64,000 bases of DNA. It comes from Pseudomonas sp. H9. Its GTDB lineage: Bacteria > Pseudomonadota > Gammaproteobacteria > Pseudomonadales > Pseudomonadaceae. The DNA is taken from contig NZ_SMOK01000024.1 of NCBI RefSeq assembly GCF_004353925.1, forward strand, positions 62,001-126,000, in the 5' to 3' direction. Both the position numbers and the translations under genes were made by a program. Below the pieces are notes generated by a model. The model did no database searches and was not told the origin of the DNA. It saw nothing but the letters and a program-made list of their open reading frames with translations. This document shows positions 33,463 to 41,703 of the stretch, in pieces (position 1 is the first letter of the stretch; every line of letters begins with the position of its first letter).

Positions 33463-34830
33463 ATGAAAAACGCATTGATCCGTACCAGCGCGCTGGCGCT
33501 GTCCTTGCTGGCGACTGGTGTGATGGCCGCCGTTTCGCCCCAGGAAGCCGCACAACTGGGCACCACCCTGACGCCCTTGGGTGCCGAAAAAGCCGGCAAC
33601 GCCGACGGCAGCATCCCGGCTTGGACCGGCGGGCTCAAACCGGGCGCAGCACCGGTAGACAGCAACGGCTTTCTCGGTAATCCGTTCAAGGACGAGAAGC
33701 CCTTGTTCGTCATCACCGCCGCTACAGTTGAGCAGTACAAGGCCAAGCTGTCGGCCGGCCAGCTGGCGATGTTCAAACGCTACCCGGACACCTATCGCAT
33801 ACCGGTGTATCAGAGCCATCGCACGGCCTGGGCGCCGCAGGCGATCTATGACGCCGCGCGTAAAAGCGCGGTGACCACCGAAAGCCAGAACGGTGGCAAC
33901 GACCTGAAAAATTTCGATCAATCGCGGGTGTATGCCTTCCCGATTCCGAAAAACGGCGTTGAAGTGGTGTGGAACCATATGACCCGCTATCGCGGCACCA
34001 ACTACACCCGCAACCATGTGCAGGTTGTGCCGCAGGTCAACGGTGCGTTTACACCGGTGGAAATGCAGGACAATGCCGGCTTTCCGCAGTACATGCCTGA
34101 TGCTGATCCACAGCAGACCAGCAACATCCTGTTCTACTACAAGCAGGCCGTCACTGCGCCTTCGCGCCTGGCAGGTTCAGTGACGCTGGTGCACGAAACG
34201 GTCGACCAGATCAAAGAGCCGCGCATGGCCTGGTCGTACAACGCCGGGCAGCGCCGTGTACGTCGCGCACCGCAGGTGGCCTATGACGGCCCGGGCACCG
34301 CTGCCGACGGTATGCGCACCGCTGACAACGGCGACATGTACAACGGTGCACCAGACCGTTACGAGTGGAAGCTGATCGGCAAGAAAGAGATGTACATCCC
34401 GTACAACGAGTACCAGCTGCAATCGCCGTCGCTCAAGTACACCGACATCATCAAACCCGGCCATATCAACCCGGACTACACCCGCTATGAGCTGCACCGG
34501 GTGTGGGAAGTGGAAGCCACGTTGCGTCCAGGCCAGCGCCATATCTATGCCAAGCGCCATATGTATTTCGATGAAGACACCTGGGCACTGATGGGCGTCG
34601 ATCACTACGACAGCCGCGGTCAACTGTGGCGTGTGGCCGAAGGGCATAACTACAACGACTTTGAACACGGCATCAACACCTGGTCGGCCATGGCCATCTA
34701 CGACCTGATCGCCGGCCGCTACCTGGCCATGAACCTGGTCAACGAGGCCCGCCATGCCATTGCCTACGACCAGCCTCTGACCCAGAACGACTTTACCCCG
34801 GCCGCTCTGCGCAATGCCGGTGTTCGTTAA
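33463..34830 (+). CDS. DUF1329 family periplasmic/outer-membrane-associated protein
   Basis: The 455-residue protein has a signal peptide of about 22 residues. The start LTPLGAEKAGNADGSIPAWTGG is the family signature; other marks are YRGTNYTRNHVQV, SYNAGQRRVRRAPQVAYD and LHRVWEVEATLRPGQRHIYAKRH. The family has a LolA/LolB-like fold in its central part and pairs with DUF1302. It lies 24 bp after the DUF1302 gene and 25 bp before the third thiolase, so it is embedded in the beta-oxidation operon. Role inferred: transfer or sensing of a lipophilic compound in the periplasm. Confidence 0.87.
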   Translation: MKNALIRTSALALSLLATGVMAAVSPQEAAQLGTTLTPLGAEKAGNADGSIPAWTGGLKPGAAPVDSNGFLGNPFKDEKPLFVITAATVEQYKAKLSAGQLAMFKRYPDTYRIPVYQSHRTAWAPQAIYDAARKSAVTTESQNGGNDLKNFDQSRVYAFPIPKNGVEVVWNHMTRYRGTNYTRNHVQVVPQVNGAFTPVEMQDNAGFPQYMPDADPQQTSNILFYYKQAVTAPSRLAGSVTLVHETVDQIKEPRMAWSYNAGQRRVRRAPQVAYDGPGTAADGMRTADNGDMYNGAPDRYEWKLIGKKEMYIPYNEYQLQSPSLKYTDIIKPGHINPDYTRYELHRVWEVEATLRPGQRHIYAKRHMYFDEDTWALMGVDHYDSRGQLWRVAEGHNYNDFEHGINTWSAMAIYDLIAGRYLAMNLVNEARHAIAYDQPLTQNDFTPAALRNAGVR

Positions 34831-34855
34831 CCCGTCCTCTAACAGGAGTAGAACA

Positions 34856-36046
34856 ATGTCTCAGAAACCTTACGTTGCCGGTGTCGGCATGATCCCCTTC
34901 GTCAAACCGGGTACCAGCGGCACCTACATCGAAATGGGCGCTCAGGCCACGCGTCTGGCGCTGCAGGATGCGGGGCTTGATTACAACCTGGTGCAACAGG
35001 CCTTTGTCGGCTACGTGTATGGCGACTCAACCTGCGGTCAGGCCGCCCTCTATGAAGTCGGCATGTCCGGCATTCCCGTGCTCAACGTCAACAACAACTG
35101 CGCCACTGGTTCCAGCGCATTGTTCCTGGCTCGCCAGGCCGTGGCCAGCGGCGCGGTGGAATGTGCGTTGGCGCTGGGCTTCGAGCAGATGCAACCGGGG
35201 GCCCTCAAAGGCCATTGGGATGACCGCCCACGCGCCACCACCCACATGACTCAGGGCATCATTGATGAACTGACTGCTGATGTCGCCGGTATGCCGGGTG
35301 CCTTGCAGATGTTTGGGGGTGCCGGGCGTGAGCACATGCACAAGTACGGCACGAAAATGGAGACCTTCGCGGCCATCCGTGCCAAGGCCAGCCGTCATGC
35401 CGCCAACAACCCGCTGGCGATGTTCCGCAAGGTGGTAACCACCGAAGACGTGATGAACGATCAGGTGATCTGGCCGGGTGTGATGACGCGCTTGATGGCT
35501 TGCCCACCGACCTGTGGCGCTGCAGCGGCGATTATTTGTACCGAAGCGTTCGCCAGAAAGCACGGTTTGCGCACCGACGTGGTGATCCTCGCGCAGTCGA
35601 TGGCCACTGACCGGCCGGTTGCGTTCGAAGCCCGTTCGATGATCGAAGTGGTCGGTTTCGACATGGCCCAGCGAGCGGCCCGATCGGTATACGAGCAAGC
35701 CGGTGTAGACCCACGTGACATCCGTGTCGCCGAAATGCACGACTGCTTTGCGCACAATGAACTGCTTACCTACGAATCCCTGGGTTTCTGCGATGTCGGG
35801 ACTGCCGAGCGTTTCGTGCTGGATGGTGACAACACCTACGGTGGCCAGGTGGTTACCAACCCGTCCGGTGGTTTGCTTTCCAAGGGCCATCCGTTAGGCG
35901 CTACCGGTTTGGCCCAGTGTTATGAACTGACCCGGCAGATCCGCGGTACAGCCGGGACCACGCAGGTGGAAGGTGTGAACCTAGCATTGCAGCATAACCT
36001 TGGGTTGGGTGGGGCCTGTGTGGTGACCCTGTACGGTCGCGCCTGA
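34856..36046 (+). CDS. SCP-x-type thiolase, copy 3
   Basis: The 396-residue protein starts at ATG 34856 after AGGAG. It keeps Cys82 in NNNCATGSSAL, the AEMHDCFAHNELLTYESLG segment and GGLLSKGHPLGATGLAQ. It is a close paralogue of those at 15390 and 25546. As the last gene of the operon it lies after the envelope pair and is followed by a REP doublet, which may end or stabilise the transcript. Three thiolases suggest three cleavage steps with different acyl substrates. Confidence 0.88.
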   Translation: MSQKPYVAGVGMIPFVKPGTSGTYIEMGAQATRLALQDAGLDYNLVQQAFVGYVYGDSTCGQAALYEVGMSGIPVLNVNNNCATGSSALFLARQAVASGAVECALALGFEQMQPGALKGHWDDRPRATTHMTQGIIDELTADVAGMPGALQMFGGAGREHMHKYGTKMETFAAIRAKASRHAANNPLAMFRKVVTTEDVMNDQVIWPGVMTRLMACPPTCGAAAAIICTEAFARKHGLRTDVVILAQSMATDRPVAFEARSMIEVVGFDMAQRAARSVYEQAGVDPRDIRVAEMHDCFAHNELLTYESLGFCDVGTAERFVLDGDNTYGGQVVTNPSGGLLSKGHPLGATGLAQCYELTRQIRGTAGTTQVEGVNLALQHNLGLGGACVVTLYGRA

Positions 36047-36057
36047 GGAATAAAACC

Positions 36058-36129
36058 GGTAGGAGCGGGCTTGCCCCGCGATTGCGGTTTGTCAGTCACA
36101 CCGCATCGCGGGGCAAGCCCGCTCCTACC
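36058..36129. repeat. REP doublet (REPIN)
   Basis: A 24-bp REP core beginning GTAGGAGCGGGCTTGCCCCG (36059-36082) faces its exact reverse complement (36105-36128) across a 22-bp spacer. The same core recurs at 47222-47291. It lies directly after the last thiolase gene. Confidence 0.9.
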
Positions 36130-36196
36130 TTAAGTTTGCGTCCGATGGAACGTTAGAAATGCTAGAATCCGCCGCTTGCATACAGGAGAGCGACAC

Positions 36197-36766
36197 GTGC
36201 GCAAAATTGCGGTGGTAATGGCAGTACTGGCCCTGGCCGGCTGTGAAAATGAAGTCGAAGGCGTGCACAAGCAGATTGCCGAGCAACTGCCCAACCCGAA
36301 AACAGCCAAGTTCGGTAACGTGCGCATCGATAAGCAGGGTGCCATTTGCGGCCAGGTTCGCAGTAAAGATGATGCCGGCACCTTCCTGCCATACCGCAGC
36401 TATGTTGCCATCAAGCAAGCCGACGGTTACCAGATCATCCTTGCCGACAAGGGCAGCAACCTGCAGATTCGCGAAATCTGTGGCGGTGCCGATCTGCAAC
36501 GCCGTGCCGATGCATTGGCCGATCAACCAGCACCTGAGGGCTGGGACGTCGAAATCATTCAGGGCCCGAACATGGGCGCATTGAGTGACATGACCGCACG
36601 CCTGATCGAGAAGCAGATCCCGTCTTCGGTGGAATACCGCGACGGCAAACCGGTGGTACTGCTCGGCCCGTTCCCGAACAAAGCCGATGCCGAGGCCCGG
36701 CAGGCTGATGTCATGGCCCGCCTGGGTACTGACTCCATCGTCATCCAGCACGGCGCTACCCGCTAG
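36197..36766 (+). CDS. Lipoprotein with C-terminal SPOR-like region
   Basis: The 189-residue protein starts at GTG 36197, preceded by AGGAGAG. The short signal VRKIAVVMAVLALAGC ends in a lipobox (LAGC), so it is a predicted lipoprotein. The C-terminal stretch VVLLGPFPNKADAEARQADV has the spacing of a SPOR domain, which binds denuded peptidoglycan at septa. The middle part has no recognised motif. It is transcribed alone between a REP doublet and the GNAT gene. Confidence 0.7.
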   Translation: MRKIAVVMAVLALAGCENEVEGVHKQIAEQLPNPKTAKFGNVRIDKQGAICGQVRSKDDAGTFLPYRSYVAIKQADGYQIILADKGSNLQIREICGGADLQRRADALADQPAPEGWDVEIIQGPNMGALSDMTARLIEKQIPSSVEYRDGKPVVLLGPFPNKADAEARQADVMARLGTDSIVIQHGATR

Positions 36767-36819
36767 CCAGCGCCTTTGCTTGCCCCGTACACTCACGGCT
36801 CACCCTAAGGAGAGCCGTG

Positions 36820-37341
36820 ATGAAGGATTCATCCCCCGCCATAACCTTGCAACGCGCCACCGAACAGCATATTGACGGGCTGGCGGCGTTGTACAGCGAC
36901 CCGCGCGTCTCCCGCCAAGCCTTGCAGTTACCGTATCAGACCCTCGACAACTGGCGTAAGCGCCTGGGCCCCGGCGTGGACTACGAGCGCTCGTTGAGCC
37001 TGGTCGCTCTGCATCAAGGCGAGGTCATTGGTAATTGCTCGCTGGAGCAGAATCCACGGGTGCGCCGCAGCCACTGCGCCAGCATCGGCATGGGCGTGGC
37101 GTCGGCCTGGCAGGGGCAGGGGGTAGGCACCCGACTGTTGGCGGCGGTGCTCGACGTGGCAGACAACTGGATGGGGCTGCAGCGCATCGAACTGACGGTG
37201 TTCACCGACAATCAACCGGCACTGGCCCTGTACAAGCGCCATGGCTTTGAAGTCGAAGGACATTTGCTTGACTATGCTTTGCGTGACGGCGTGTTTGCCG
37301 ATGTCTATAGCATGGCGCGCCTGAAGCGCCGTCAGGGTTAA
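36820..37341 (+). CDS. GNAT family N-acetyltransferase (YhhY-like)
   Basis: The 173-residue protein starts at ATG 36820, next to an in-frame GTG at 36817, after AAGGAG. The acetyl-CoA-binding motif A appears as GMGVASAWQGQGVGTRLL, followed by IELTVFTDNQPALALYKRHGFEVEG, typical of the GNAT fold. The arrangement resembles E. coli YhhY/AaaT, which acetylates amino acids. The actual acceptor is unknown. The next gene starts 15 bp later and is probably co-transcribed. Confidence 0.85.
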   Translation: MKDSSPAITLQRATEQHIDGLAALYSDPRVSRQALQLPYQTLDNWRKRLGPGVDYERSLSLVALHQGEVIGNCSLEQNPRVRRSHCASIGMGVASAWQGQGVGTRLLAAVLDVADNWMGLQRIELTVFTDNQPALALYKRHGFEVEGHLLDYALRDGVFADVYSMARLKRRQG

Positions 37342-37355
37342 ACCAGGAGGGCCTT

Positions 37356-37781
37356 ATGTCTACGCTGGAGCGGGCCATTGCCGTGGCGGCCAGGGCGCAT
37401 GAAGGGCAACAGGACAAGGGCGGCAGTGCGTATATCCTGCATCCGTTGCGGGTGATGCTGCGGGTCTCGACGGTTGAGCAGCGTATCGTCGCGGTGTTGC
37501 ACGATGTGCTGGAAGACTCCGCCATTACCTTGTCGGACCTGGCACGTGAAGGGTTTGCCTTGAAGATCCTGGCGGCGGTACAGGCGCTCAGCCGCCGCGA
37601 TGAGGAAAGTTATGAGGCGTTTGTCATACGCCTGGGTGATGACCCCTTGGCACGGGTGGTGAAGCTGGCCGACCTTGCCGATAACAGCGACCTCTCGCGA
37701 ATCGCCACCCCCGGCCCTGAAGACCTTGCCCGCCTGGCCCGCTATCAGCAAGCCAGCGCCTACCTGCAGGCGCTGGCCTGA
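37356..37781 (+). CDS. Small HD-domain hydrolase (SpoT/Mesh1-like)
   Basis: The 141-residue protein is made of one HD domain. It has AARAHEGQQDKGGSAYILHP, the metal-binding HD in AVLHDVLEDSA, and VVKLADLADNSDL, all characteristic of the hydrolase domain of RelA/SpoT enzymes and small alarmone hydrolases. It may remove pyrophosphate from (p)ppGpp or act on another nucleotide. It has no synthetase or TGS domain. It is convergent with the endonuclease gene, whose stop lies four bases away. Confidence 0.82.
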   Translation: MSTLERAIAVAARAHEGQQDKGGSAYILHPLRVMLRVSTVEQRIVAVLHDVLEDSAITLSDLAREGFALKILAAVQALSRRDEESYEAFVIRLGDDPLARVVKLADLADNSDLSRIATPGPEDLARLARYQQASAYLQALA

Positions 37782-37784
37782 GCG

Positions 37785-38483
37785 TTAGCTGCAGGCGCTG
37801 AGGTTCACCGGCCCGACGAACTCATTGCCGTGGCCCATGACACAGGCCACCCGCTGATTGCGCTGGCGCTCCCAGGGTTGTGGCGGGTAGGTCTTGTTCC
37901 AGGCGTCGTAGAGCTGACGGTCCTGTTTCGACAACTTCAGGTTGTACTGTTTGCTCATATAGAAGTAGGTGCGCGCGATCATCCCGCGGATCGAGGGCCG
38001 CGGCATGACCTTCTTGGCCTTGAAGTCCACCTGCGTCAGGCATGAACCGTACTGCCCGCGTTGCTCGGGCAGCCAGCCGAAACTGAAGTTGCTGCGGTCG
38101 CCGTTAACCTCGCCGATGCTGGGCACCAGGTTGTGCAGGTCGGCTTCAGCACGCTGAAAGACTTTGTCGTTACGGGCGCAGTTCTTACGTCCGCCGTCCT
38201 GCCAGCACTGACGCTGATGCCCGATCTGCCAGGCCGGGACAATGTGCTCCCACTCGATGCGCGAAGCACGATTGGCGTTTTTGCGCGGAATGTAGCCACA
38301 CGCCGCAAGGTCAACCTTGTTGCCATTGTATTTGCAGCCGCAGTAGAACTCGGTGGACTGCGGCGCATACAGGCGCCAGGCGACTTTCTTGGCTTCGCTG
38401 AAGGTGCGAGGGGCATCGGCGTAGGCGGTGGTGGCACTGAACAGCAGACAAACAACGGTTAAAAACGAAACTCTCATGCGCAC
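37785..38483 (-). CDS. Periplasmic or secreted endonuclease I (EndA/Vvn family)
   Basis: The 232-residue protein has a signal peptide ending near AYA. Family marks are RIEWEHIVPAWQIG with the catalytic His, NDKVFQRAEADLHNLVPSIGEVNGDRSNF with the Mg-binding Asn, and paired Cys residues that form disulfides in EndA/Vvn nucleases. It cuts DNA and RNA non-specifically outside the cytoplasm. The GTG at 38483 fits the AAGGA site better than the ATG at 38477. It directly follows the DUF1654 gene and could be transcribed from its LexA-controlled promoter. Confidence 0.88.
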   Translation of the reverse strand: MRMRVSFLTVVCLLFSATTAYADAPRTFSEAKKVAWRLYAPQSTEFYCGCKYNGNKVDLAACGYIPRKNANRASRIEWEHIVPAWQIGHQRQCWQDGGRKNCARNDKVFQRAEADLHNLVPSIGEVNGDRSNFSFGWLPEQRGQYGSCLTQVDFKAKKVMPRPSIRGMIARTYFYMSKQYNLKLSKQDRQLYDAWNKTYPPQPWERQRNQRVACVMGHGNEFVGPVNLSACS

Positions 38484-38723
38484 TCAATCTTCCTTCGGCA
38501 CAACCCAGAAAATCTGCACGCCGCCATCATCGCGGTAGGCGAGGGTGACGTTATCGTTCTCGGCGATTTCCTCCAGCAAAGTGGCCCAATCGTCTGGCGA
38601 TTCATGCTCCAGGCGAAAGATCAGGGCGGCGCGGGCTTTTTGTGCGGTCGGTGAGTTGATGATTTTCTGGATGCGAAGGCCCAGTTGCTCGTAACTGCTG
38701 ACAGGGGCGGAAGTGCTGGCCAC
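38484..38723 (-). CDS. DUF1654 family protein, predicted SOS-regulated
   Basis: The 79-residue protein resembles the Pseudomonas DUF1654 family (SYEQLGLRIQKIINSPTAQKAR, LEHESPDDWATLLEEIAENDNV). A GTG at 38723 has a good AAGGAA site six bases upstream. The longer in-frame ATG at 38753 would lie inside the LexA box and has no ribosome site, so the short form is chosen. No DNA-binding motif is obvious. The perfect LexA box upstream indicates induction by DNA damage. Endonuclease I follows without a gap. Confidence 0.72.
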   Translation of the reverse strand: MASTSAPVSSYEQLGLRIQKIINSPTAQKARAALIFRLEHESPDDWATLLEEIAENDNVTLAYRDDGGVQIFWVVPKED

Positions 38724-38736
38724 GAAACGTTCCTTA

Positions 38737-38785
38737 TTTAGCTGTATGCGCATACAGTATTTCACTGTAAGCAAATTCGCAACAG
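38737..38785 (-). promoter_or_regulatory. SOS promoter with perfect LexA box
   Basis: CTGTATGCGCATACAG (38742-38757) is a perfect palindrome matching CTG-N10-CAG, the LexA box. On the minus strand it overlaps the -10 element TACTGT of a promoter whose -35 is TTGCGA with a 17-nt spacer. LexA binding would block this promoter, which drives the DUF1654 and endonuclease I genes. Confidence 0.82.
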
Positions 38786-39064
38786 CTTGTCGGTGAAAGA
38801 GCGCATGAGACCGTGAACACTGCGAATTGCTGCAGTGCGTTTAAGGTTTTTTTGCTGTGGGCAGGAGCGGTGCTGGTTTGCGTCTTACAAAGCAGGCAAG
38901 TGATTTCGCAAGCCCCGACTGGGCACCCGGAGAATATCCGCTAAGGTTGCTATGCCGGTGAACATTCAGATGTCCGAATGCCACCTGCAGTGGGGGGTTC
39001 GGTTTTTGCTGCGTTTTGATGATAATTCAGACGTGCAACTTCCAGAGTGTTTCCGGTTGTTAAT
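38786..39064. other. Intergenic region without recognised gene
   Basis: This stretch between the SOS promoter and the ribose promoter holds no convincing reading frame or repeat. It is somewhat AT-richer than the genes around it, which suits upstream promoter sequence. Confidence 0.5.
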
Positions 39065-39113
39065 TTGACAAAGTCTGGTTGCTTTCGCATAGTCAGCTCA
39101 TGCAAACGTTTGC
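39065..39113 (+). promoter_or_regulatory. Ribose operon promoter and LacI-type operator
   Basis: TTGACA (39065-39070), a 17-nt spacer and CATAGT (39088-39093) form a good sigma-70 promoter. GCAAACGTTTGC (39102-39113) is a perfect palindrome with the central CG typical of LacI/GalR-family operators and lies near the expected start of transcription. RbsR, encoded in the same operon, is the probable repressor, released by ribose. Confidence 0.82.
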
Positions 39114-39148
39114 GACCCGATAAAAATCATAAAATCCGGAGTAAACCC

Positions 39149-40105
39149 ATGAAATTGCCGTTCGCAGGACGCCTCCTGGCGATTGCCGTACTGTCTTCAC
39201 TTGCGCTTGTAACACCCCTGTCCCAGGCCGTGGCCGATGAAAAGCCGAAGGTCGCCCTGGTGATGAAATCCCTCGCCAACGAGTTCTTCCTGACTATGGA
39301 AGACGGTGCCAAGGCCTACCAGAAAGAACACGCCAGTGAGTTCGACCTGGTGTCCAATGGCATCAAGGATGAAACCGATTCGGGTAACCAGATTCGCATC
39401 GTCGAACAAATGATTGTTTCCGGCGTCAACGCCCTGGTGATTGCCCCGGCTGACTCCAAAGCACTGGTGCCGGTGGTGAAAAAAGCCATGGATGCCGGTA
39501 TCACCGTGGTCAACATCGATAACCGCCTGGACCCTGAGGTGCTGAAAAGCAAAAACCTCAGTGTGCCGTTCGTAGGGCCCGACAACCGTGAAGGTGCGCG
39601 CCTGGTAGGGGATTACCTGGCCAAACAGAAACTCAAGGCCGGTGACGCAGTGGCGATTATCGAAGGCGTTTCGACCACCACCAATGCCCAGCAACGCACC
39701 GCCGGTTTCAAGGATGCGATGGCGGCCGCGCAGGTCAAGGTTGTCTCGGTGCAATCCGGTGACTGGGAAATTGCCAAGGGCAATGCTGTGGCAGCCTCCA
39801 TGCTCAATGCCCACCCTGAAATCAAGGCGCTGCTGGCGGGTAACGACAGCATGGCGCTGGGTGCAGTCTCGGCAGTGAAGGCAGCGGGTAAAACCGGTCA
39901 GGTCCAGGTGGTGGGTTACGACAACATCAAGGCCATCAAGCCGATGCTCGCGGACGGCCGTGTGCTCGCCACTGCGGAGCAGTACGCCGATAAGCAGGCG
40001 GTGTTCGGTATCGAGGCGGCGCTGAAGATGCTCAAGGGCGAAAAGCCTGAAGTGAACGCTGACAACGTCATCCAGACCCCGGTTGAGCTGGTGACCACAC
40101 CGTAG
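39149..40105 (+). CDS. rbsB: Ribose ABC transporter, periplasmic binding protein
   Basis: The 318-residue protein starts at ATG 39149 after CCGGAG. A signal peptide (MKLPFAGRLL to QAVA, about 30 residues) precedes the type I periplasmic-binding fold. RbsB-like motifs are ALVMKSLANEFFLTMEDGA, NALVIAPADSKALVPVVKKA, VGPDNREGARL, LLAGNDSMALGAVSAVKAAGK and VVGYDNIKAIKPML. It captures ribose for the RbsAC permease. It is the first gene of the operon, 48 bp before rbsA. Confidence 0.92.
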   Translation: MKLPFAGRLLAIAVLSSLALVTPLSQAVADEKPKVALVMKSLANEFFLTMEDGAKAYQKEHASEFDLVSNGIKDETDSGNQIRIVEQMIVSGVNALVIAPADSKALVPVVKKAMDAGITVVNIDNRLDPEVLKSKNLSVPFVGPDNREGARLVGDYLAKQKLKAGDAVAIIEGVSTTTNAQQRTAGFKDAMAAAQVKVVSVQSGDWEIAKGNAVAASMLNAHPEIKALLAGNDSMALGAVSAVKAAGKTGQVQVVGYDNIKAIKPMLADGRVLATAEQYADKQAVFGIEAALKMLKGEKPEVNADNVIQTPVELVTTP

Positions 40106-40152
40106 TCGCACAGCGTGCGCCTGCTATCGGGCAGGCGCCAGGAGAACAGGCA

Positions 40153-41703
40153 ATGTCAGCGACCGCAGAGGCGGTACTTTCAGTCAGTGCAATCGGCAAG
40201 ACCTACGCCCAGCCGGTGCTCGGCGATATCGACCTGAACTTGTACCGTGGTGAAGTGTTGGCCCTGACCGGGGAGAACGGCGCGGGTAAAAGTACCCTGT
40301 CAAAAATAATCGGTGGCCTTGAAGTGCCCACCACCGGGCAGATGCACTATCAGGGTCAACCTTACCAGCCAGGCAGTCGCGCGGTGGCCGAGCGGCTTGG
40401 TGTGCGGATGGTCATGCAGGAACTCAACCTGCTGCCGACCCTGACTGTGGCCGAGAACCTGTTTCTCGATAACCTGCCCAGCCGAGCGGGTTGGATCAAC
40501 CGTAAGCGTCTGCGCCAACTGGCCCAGGCGGCCATGGCCCAAGTCGGCCTGGAAGCGATCGACCCCGACACCCCGGTGGGGGAGTTGGGGATTGGCCACC
40601 AGCAGATGGTCGAGATTGCCCGCAACCTGATCGGCGACTGTCATGTGCTGATCTTCGATGAGCCCACGGCCATGCTCACGGCGCGAGAGGTTGAGTTGCT
40701 GTTCACCCAGATCGAGCGCTTGCAGCAACGCGGGGTGGCCATCGTCTACATCTCACACCGCCTTGAAGAGCTGAAACGTATTGCTCAGCGCATTGCGGTG
40801 CTGCGCGACGGCAAGCTGGTGTGTGTCGAGCCCATGGCCCGCTACAGCAGCGCGCAATTGGTCAACTTGATGGTGGGCCGCGAGCTGGCCGAGCACATCG
40901 ATCTGGGTGAACGCCAGATCGGCGCGCCGCTGCTCAAGGTCAATGCCTTGAGCCGTGGCGACAAGGTGCGCGACGTATCCTTTACTGTGCGCAGTGGTGA
41001 AATTTTTGGCATCTCCGGATTGATTGGTGCCGGCCGAACCGAGTTGCTGCGGTTGATCTATGGTGCCGACCGTGCCGACAGCGGCAGCATCGAACTGGGC
41101 AACCCGTTGCGCTCGGTACAAGTCGACTCGCCGGTGGCTGCAGTGCGCGAAGGCATTGCCCTGATCACCGAAGACCGCAAAGGCGAAGGTTTGCTGCTGT
41201 CGCAATCGATCAGCGCCAACATCGCCCTGGGCAACCTTGCCGCTGTTTCCCGTGGGGGTGTGCTCAACCGTCAGGCCGAGCGTGAGCTGGCCGAACGCCA
41301 GATCGGCGCCATGCGCATACGCAGTTCCAGTGCCGATCAGGTCGTAGGCGAGCTGTCCGGTGGCAACCAGCAGAAGGTGGTCATCGGCCGTTGGCTGGAG
41401 CGTGATTGCAGCGTGCTGCTGTTCGACGAGCCCACCCGCGGCATCGACGTCGGTGCCAAGTTCGACATCTATGGCTTGCTCGCCGAGCTGGCGCGTCAGG
41501 GCAAGGCATTGGTGGTGGTGTCCAGCGATCTGCGCGAGCTGATGCTGATTTGTGACCGCATTGGTGTGCTCAGTGCCGGGCGTTTGATCGACACCTTTGA
41601 GCGTGCGCACTGGACCCAGGATCAACTATTGGCCGCGGCCTTCGCGGGCTATCAGAAACGTGATGCGTTGCTGCATGAAGCGGCACCCAGGATGACCCCA
41701 TGA
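40153..41703 (+). CDS. rbsA: Ribose ABC transporter, ATP-binding protein (double ABC)
   Basis: The 516-residue protein holds two ABC domains, as in all RbsA/MglA-type ATPases. The first has Walker A LTGENGAGKSTLSK, an unusual signature (GIGHQQMVEIARNL) and Walker B VLIFDEPTAML. The second has a degenerate Walker A (SGLIGAGRTELL), the signature LSGGNQQKVVIGRWL and VLLFDEPTRGIDVGAK. It powers ribose import. The stop overlaps the rbsC start by four bases (ATGA). Confidence 0.93.
   Translation: MSATAEAVLSVSAIGKTYAQPVLGDIDLNLYRGEVLALTGENGAGKSTLSKIIGGLEVPTTGQMHYQGQPYQPGSRAVAERLGVRMVMQELNLLPTLTVAENLFLDNLPSRAGWINRKRLRQLAQAAMAQVGLEAIDPDTPVGELGIGHQQMVEIARNLIGDCHVLIFDEPTAMLTAREVELLFTQIERLQQRGVAIVYISHRLEELKRIAQRIAVLRDGKLVCVEPMARYSSAQLVNLMVGRELAEHIDLGERQIGAPLLKVNALSRGDKVRDVSFTVRSGEIFGISGLIGAGRTELLRLIYGADRADSGSIELGNPLRSVQVDSPVAAVREGIALITEDRKGEGLLLSQSISANIALGNLAAVSRGGVLNRQAERELAERQIGAMRIRSSSADQVVGELSGGNQQKVVIGRWLERDCSVLLFDEPTRGIDVGAKFDIYGLLAELARQGKALVVVSSDLRELMLICDRIGVLSAGRLIDTFERAHWTQDQLLAAAFAGYQKRDALLHEAAPRMTP

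Noticed and set aside
1..36046. Steroid degradation gene cluster.
   Set aside because: The side-chain-type enzymes fit, but no ring-degrading gene, 3-ketosteroid dehydrogenase or monooxygenase is present in the window; only the branched-chain beta-oxidation call is supported.
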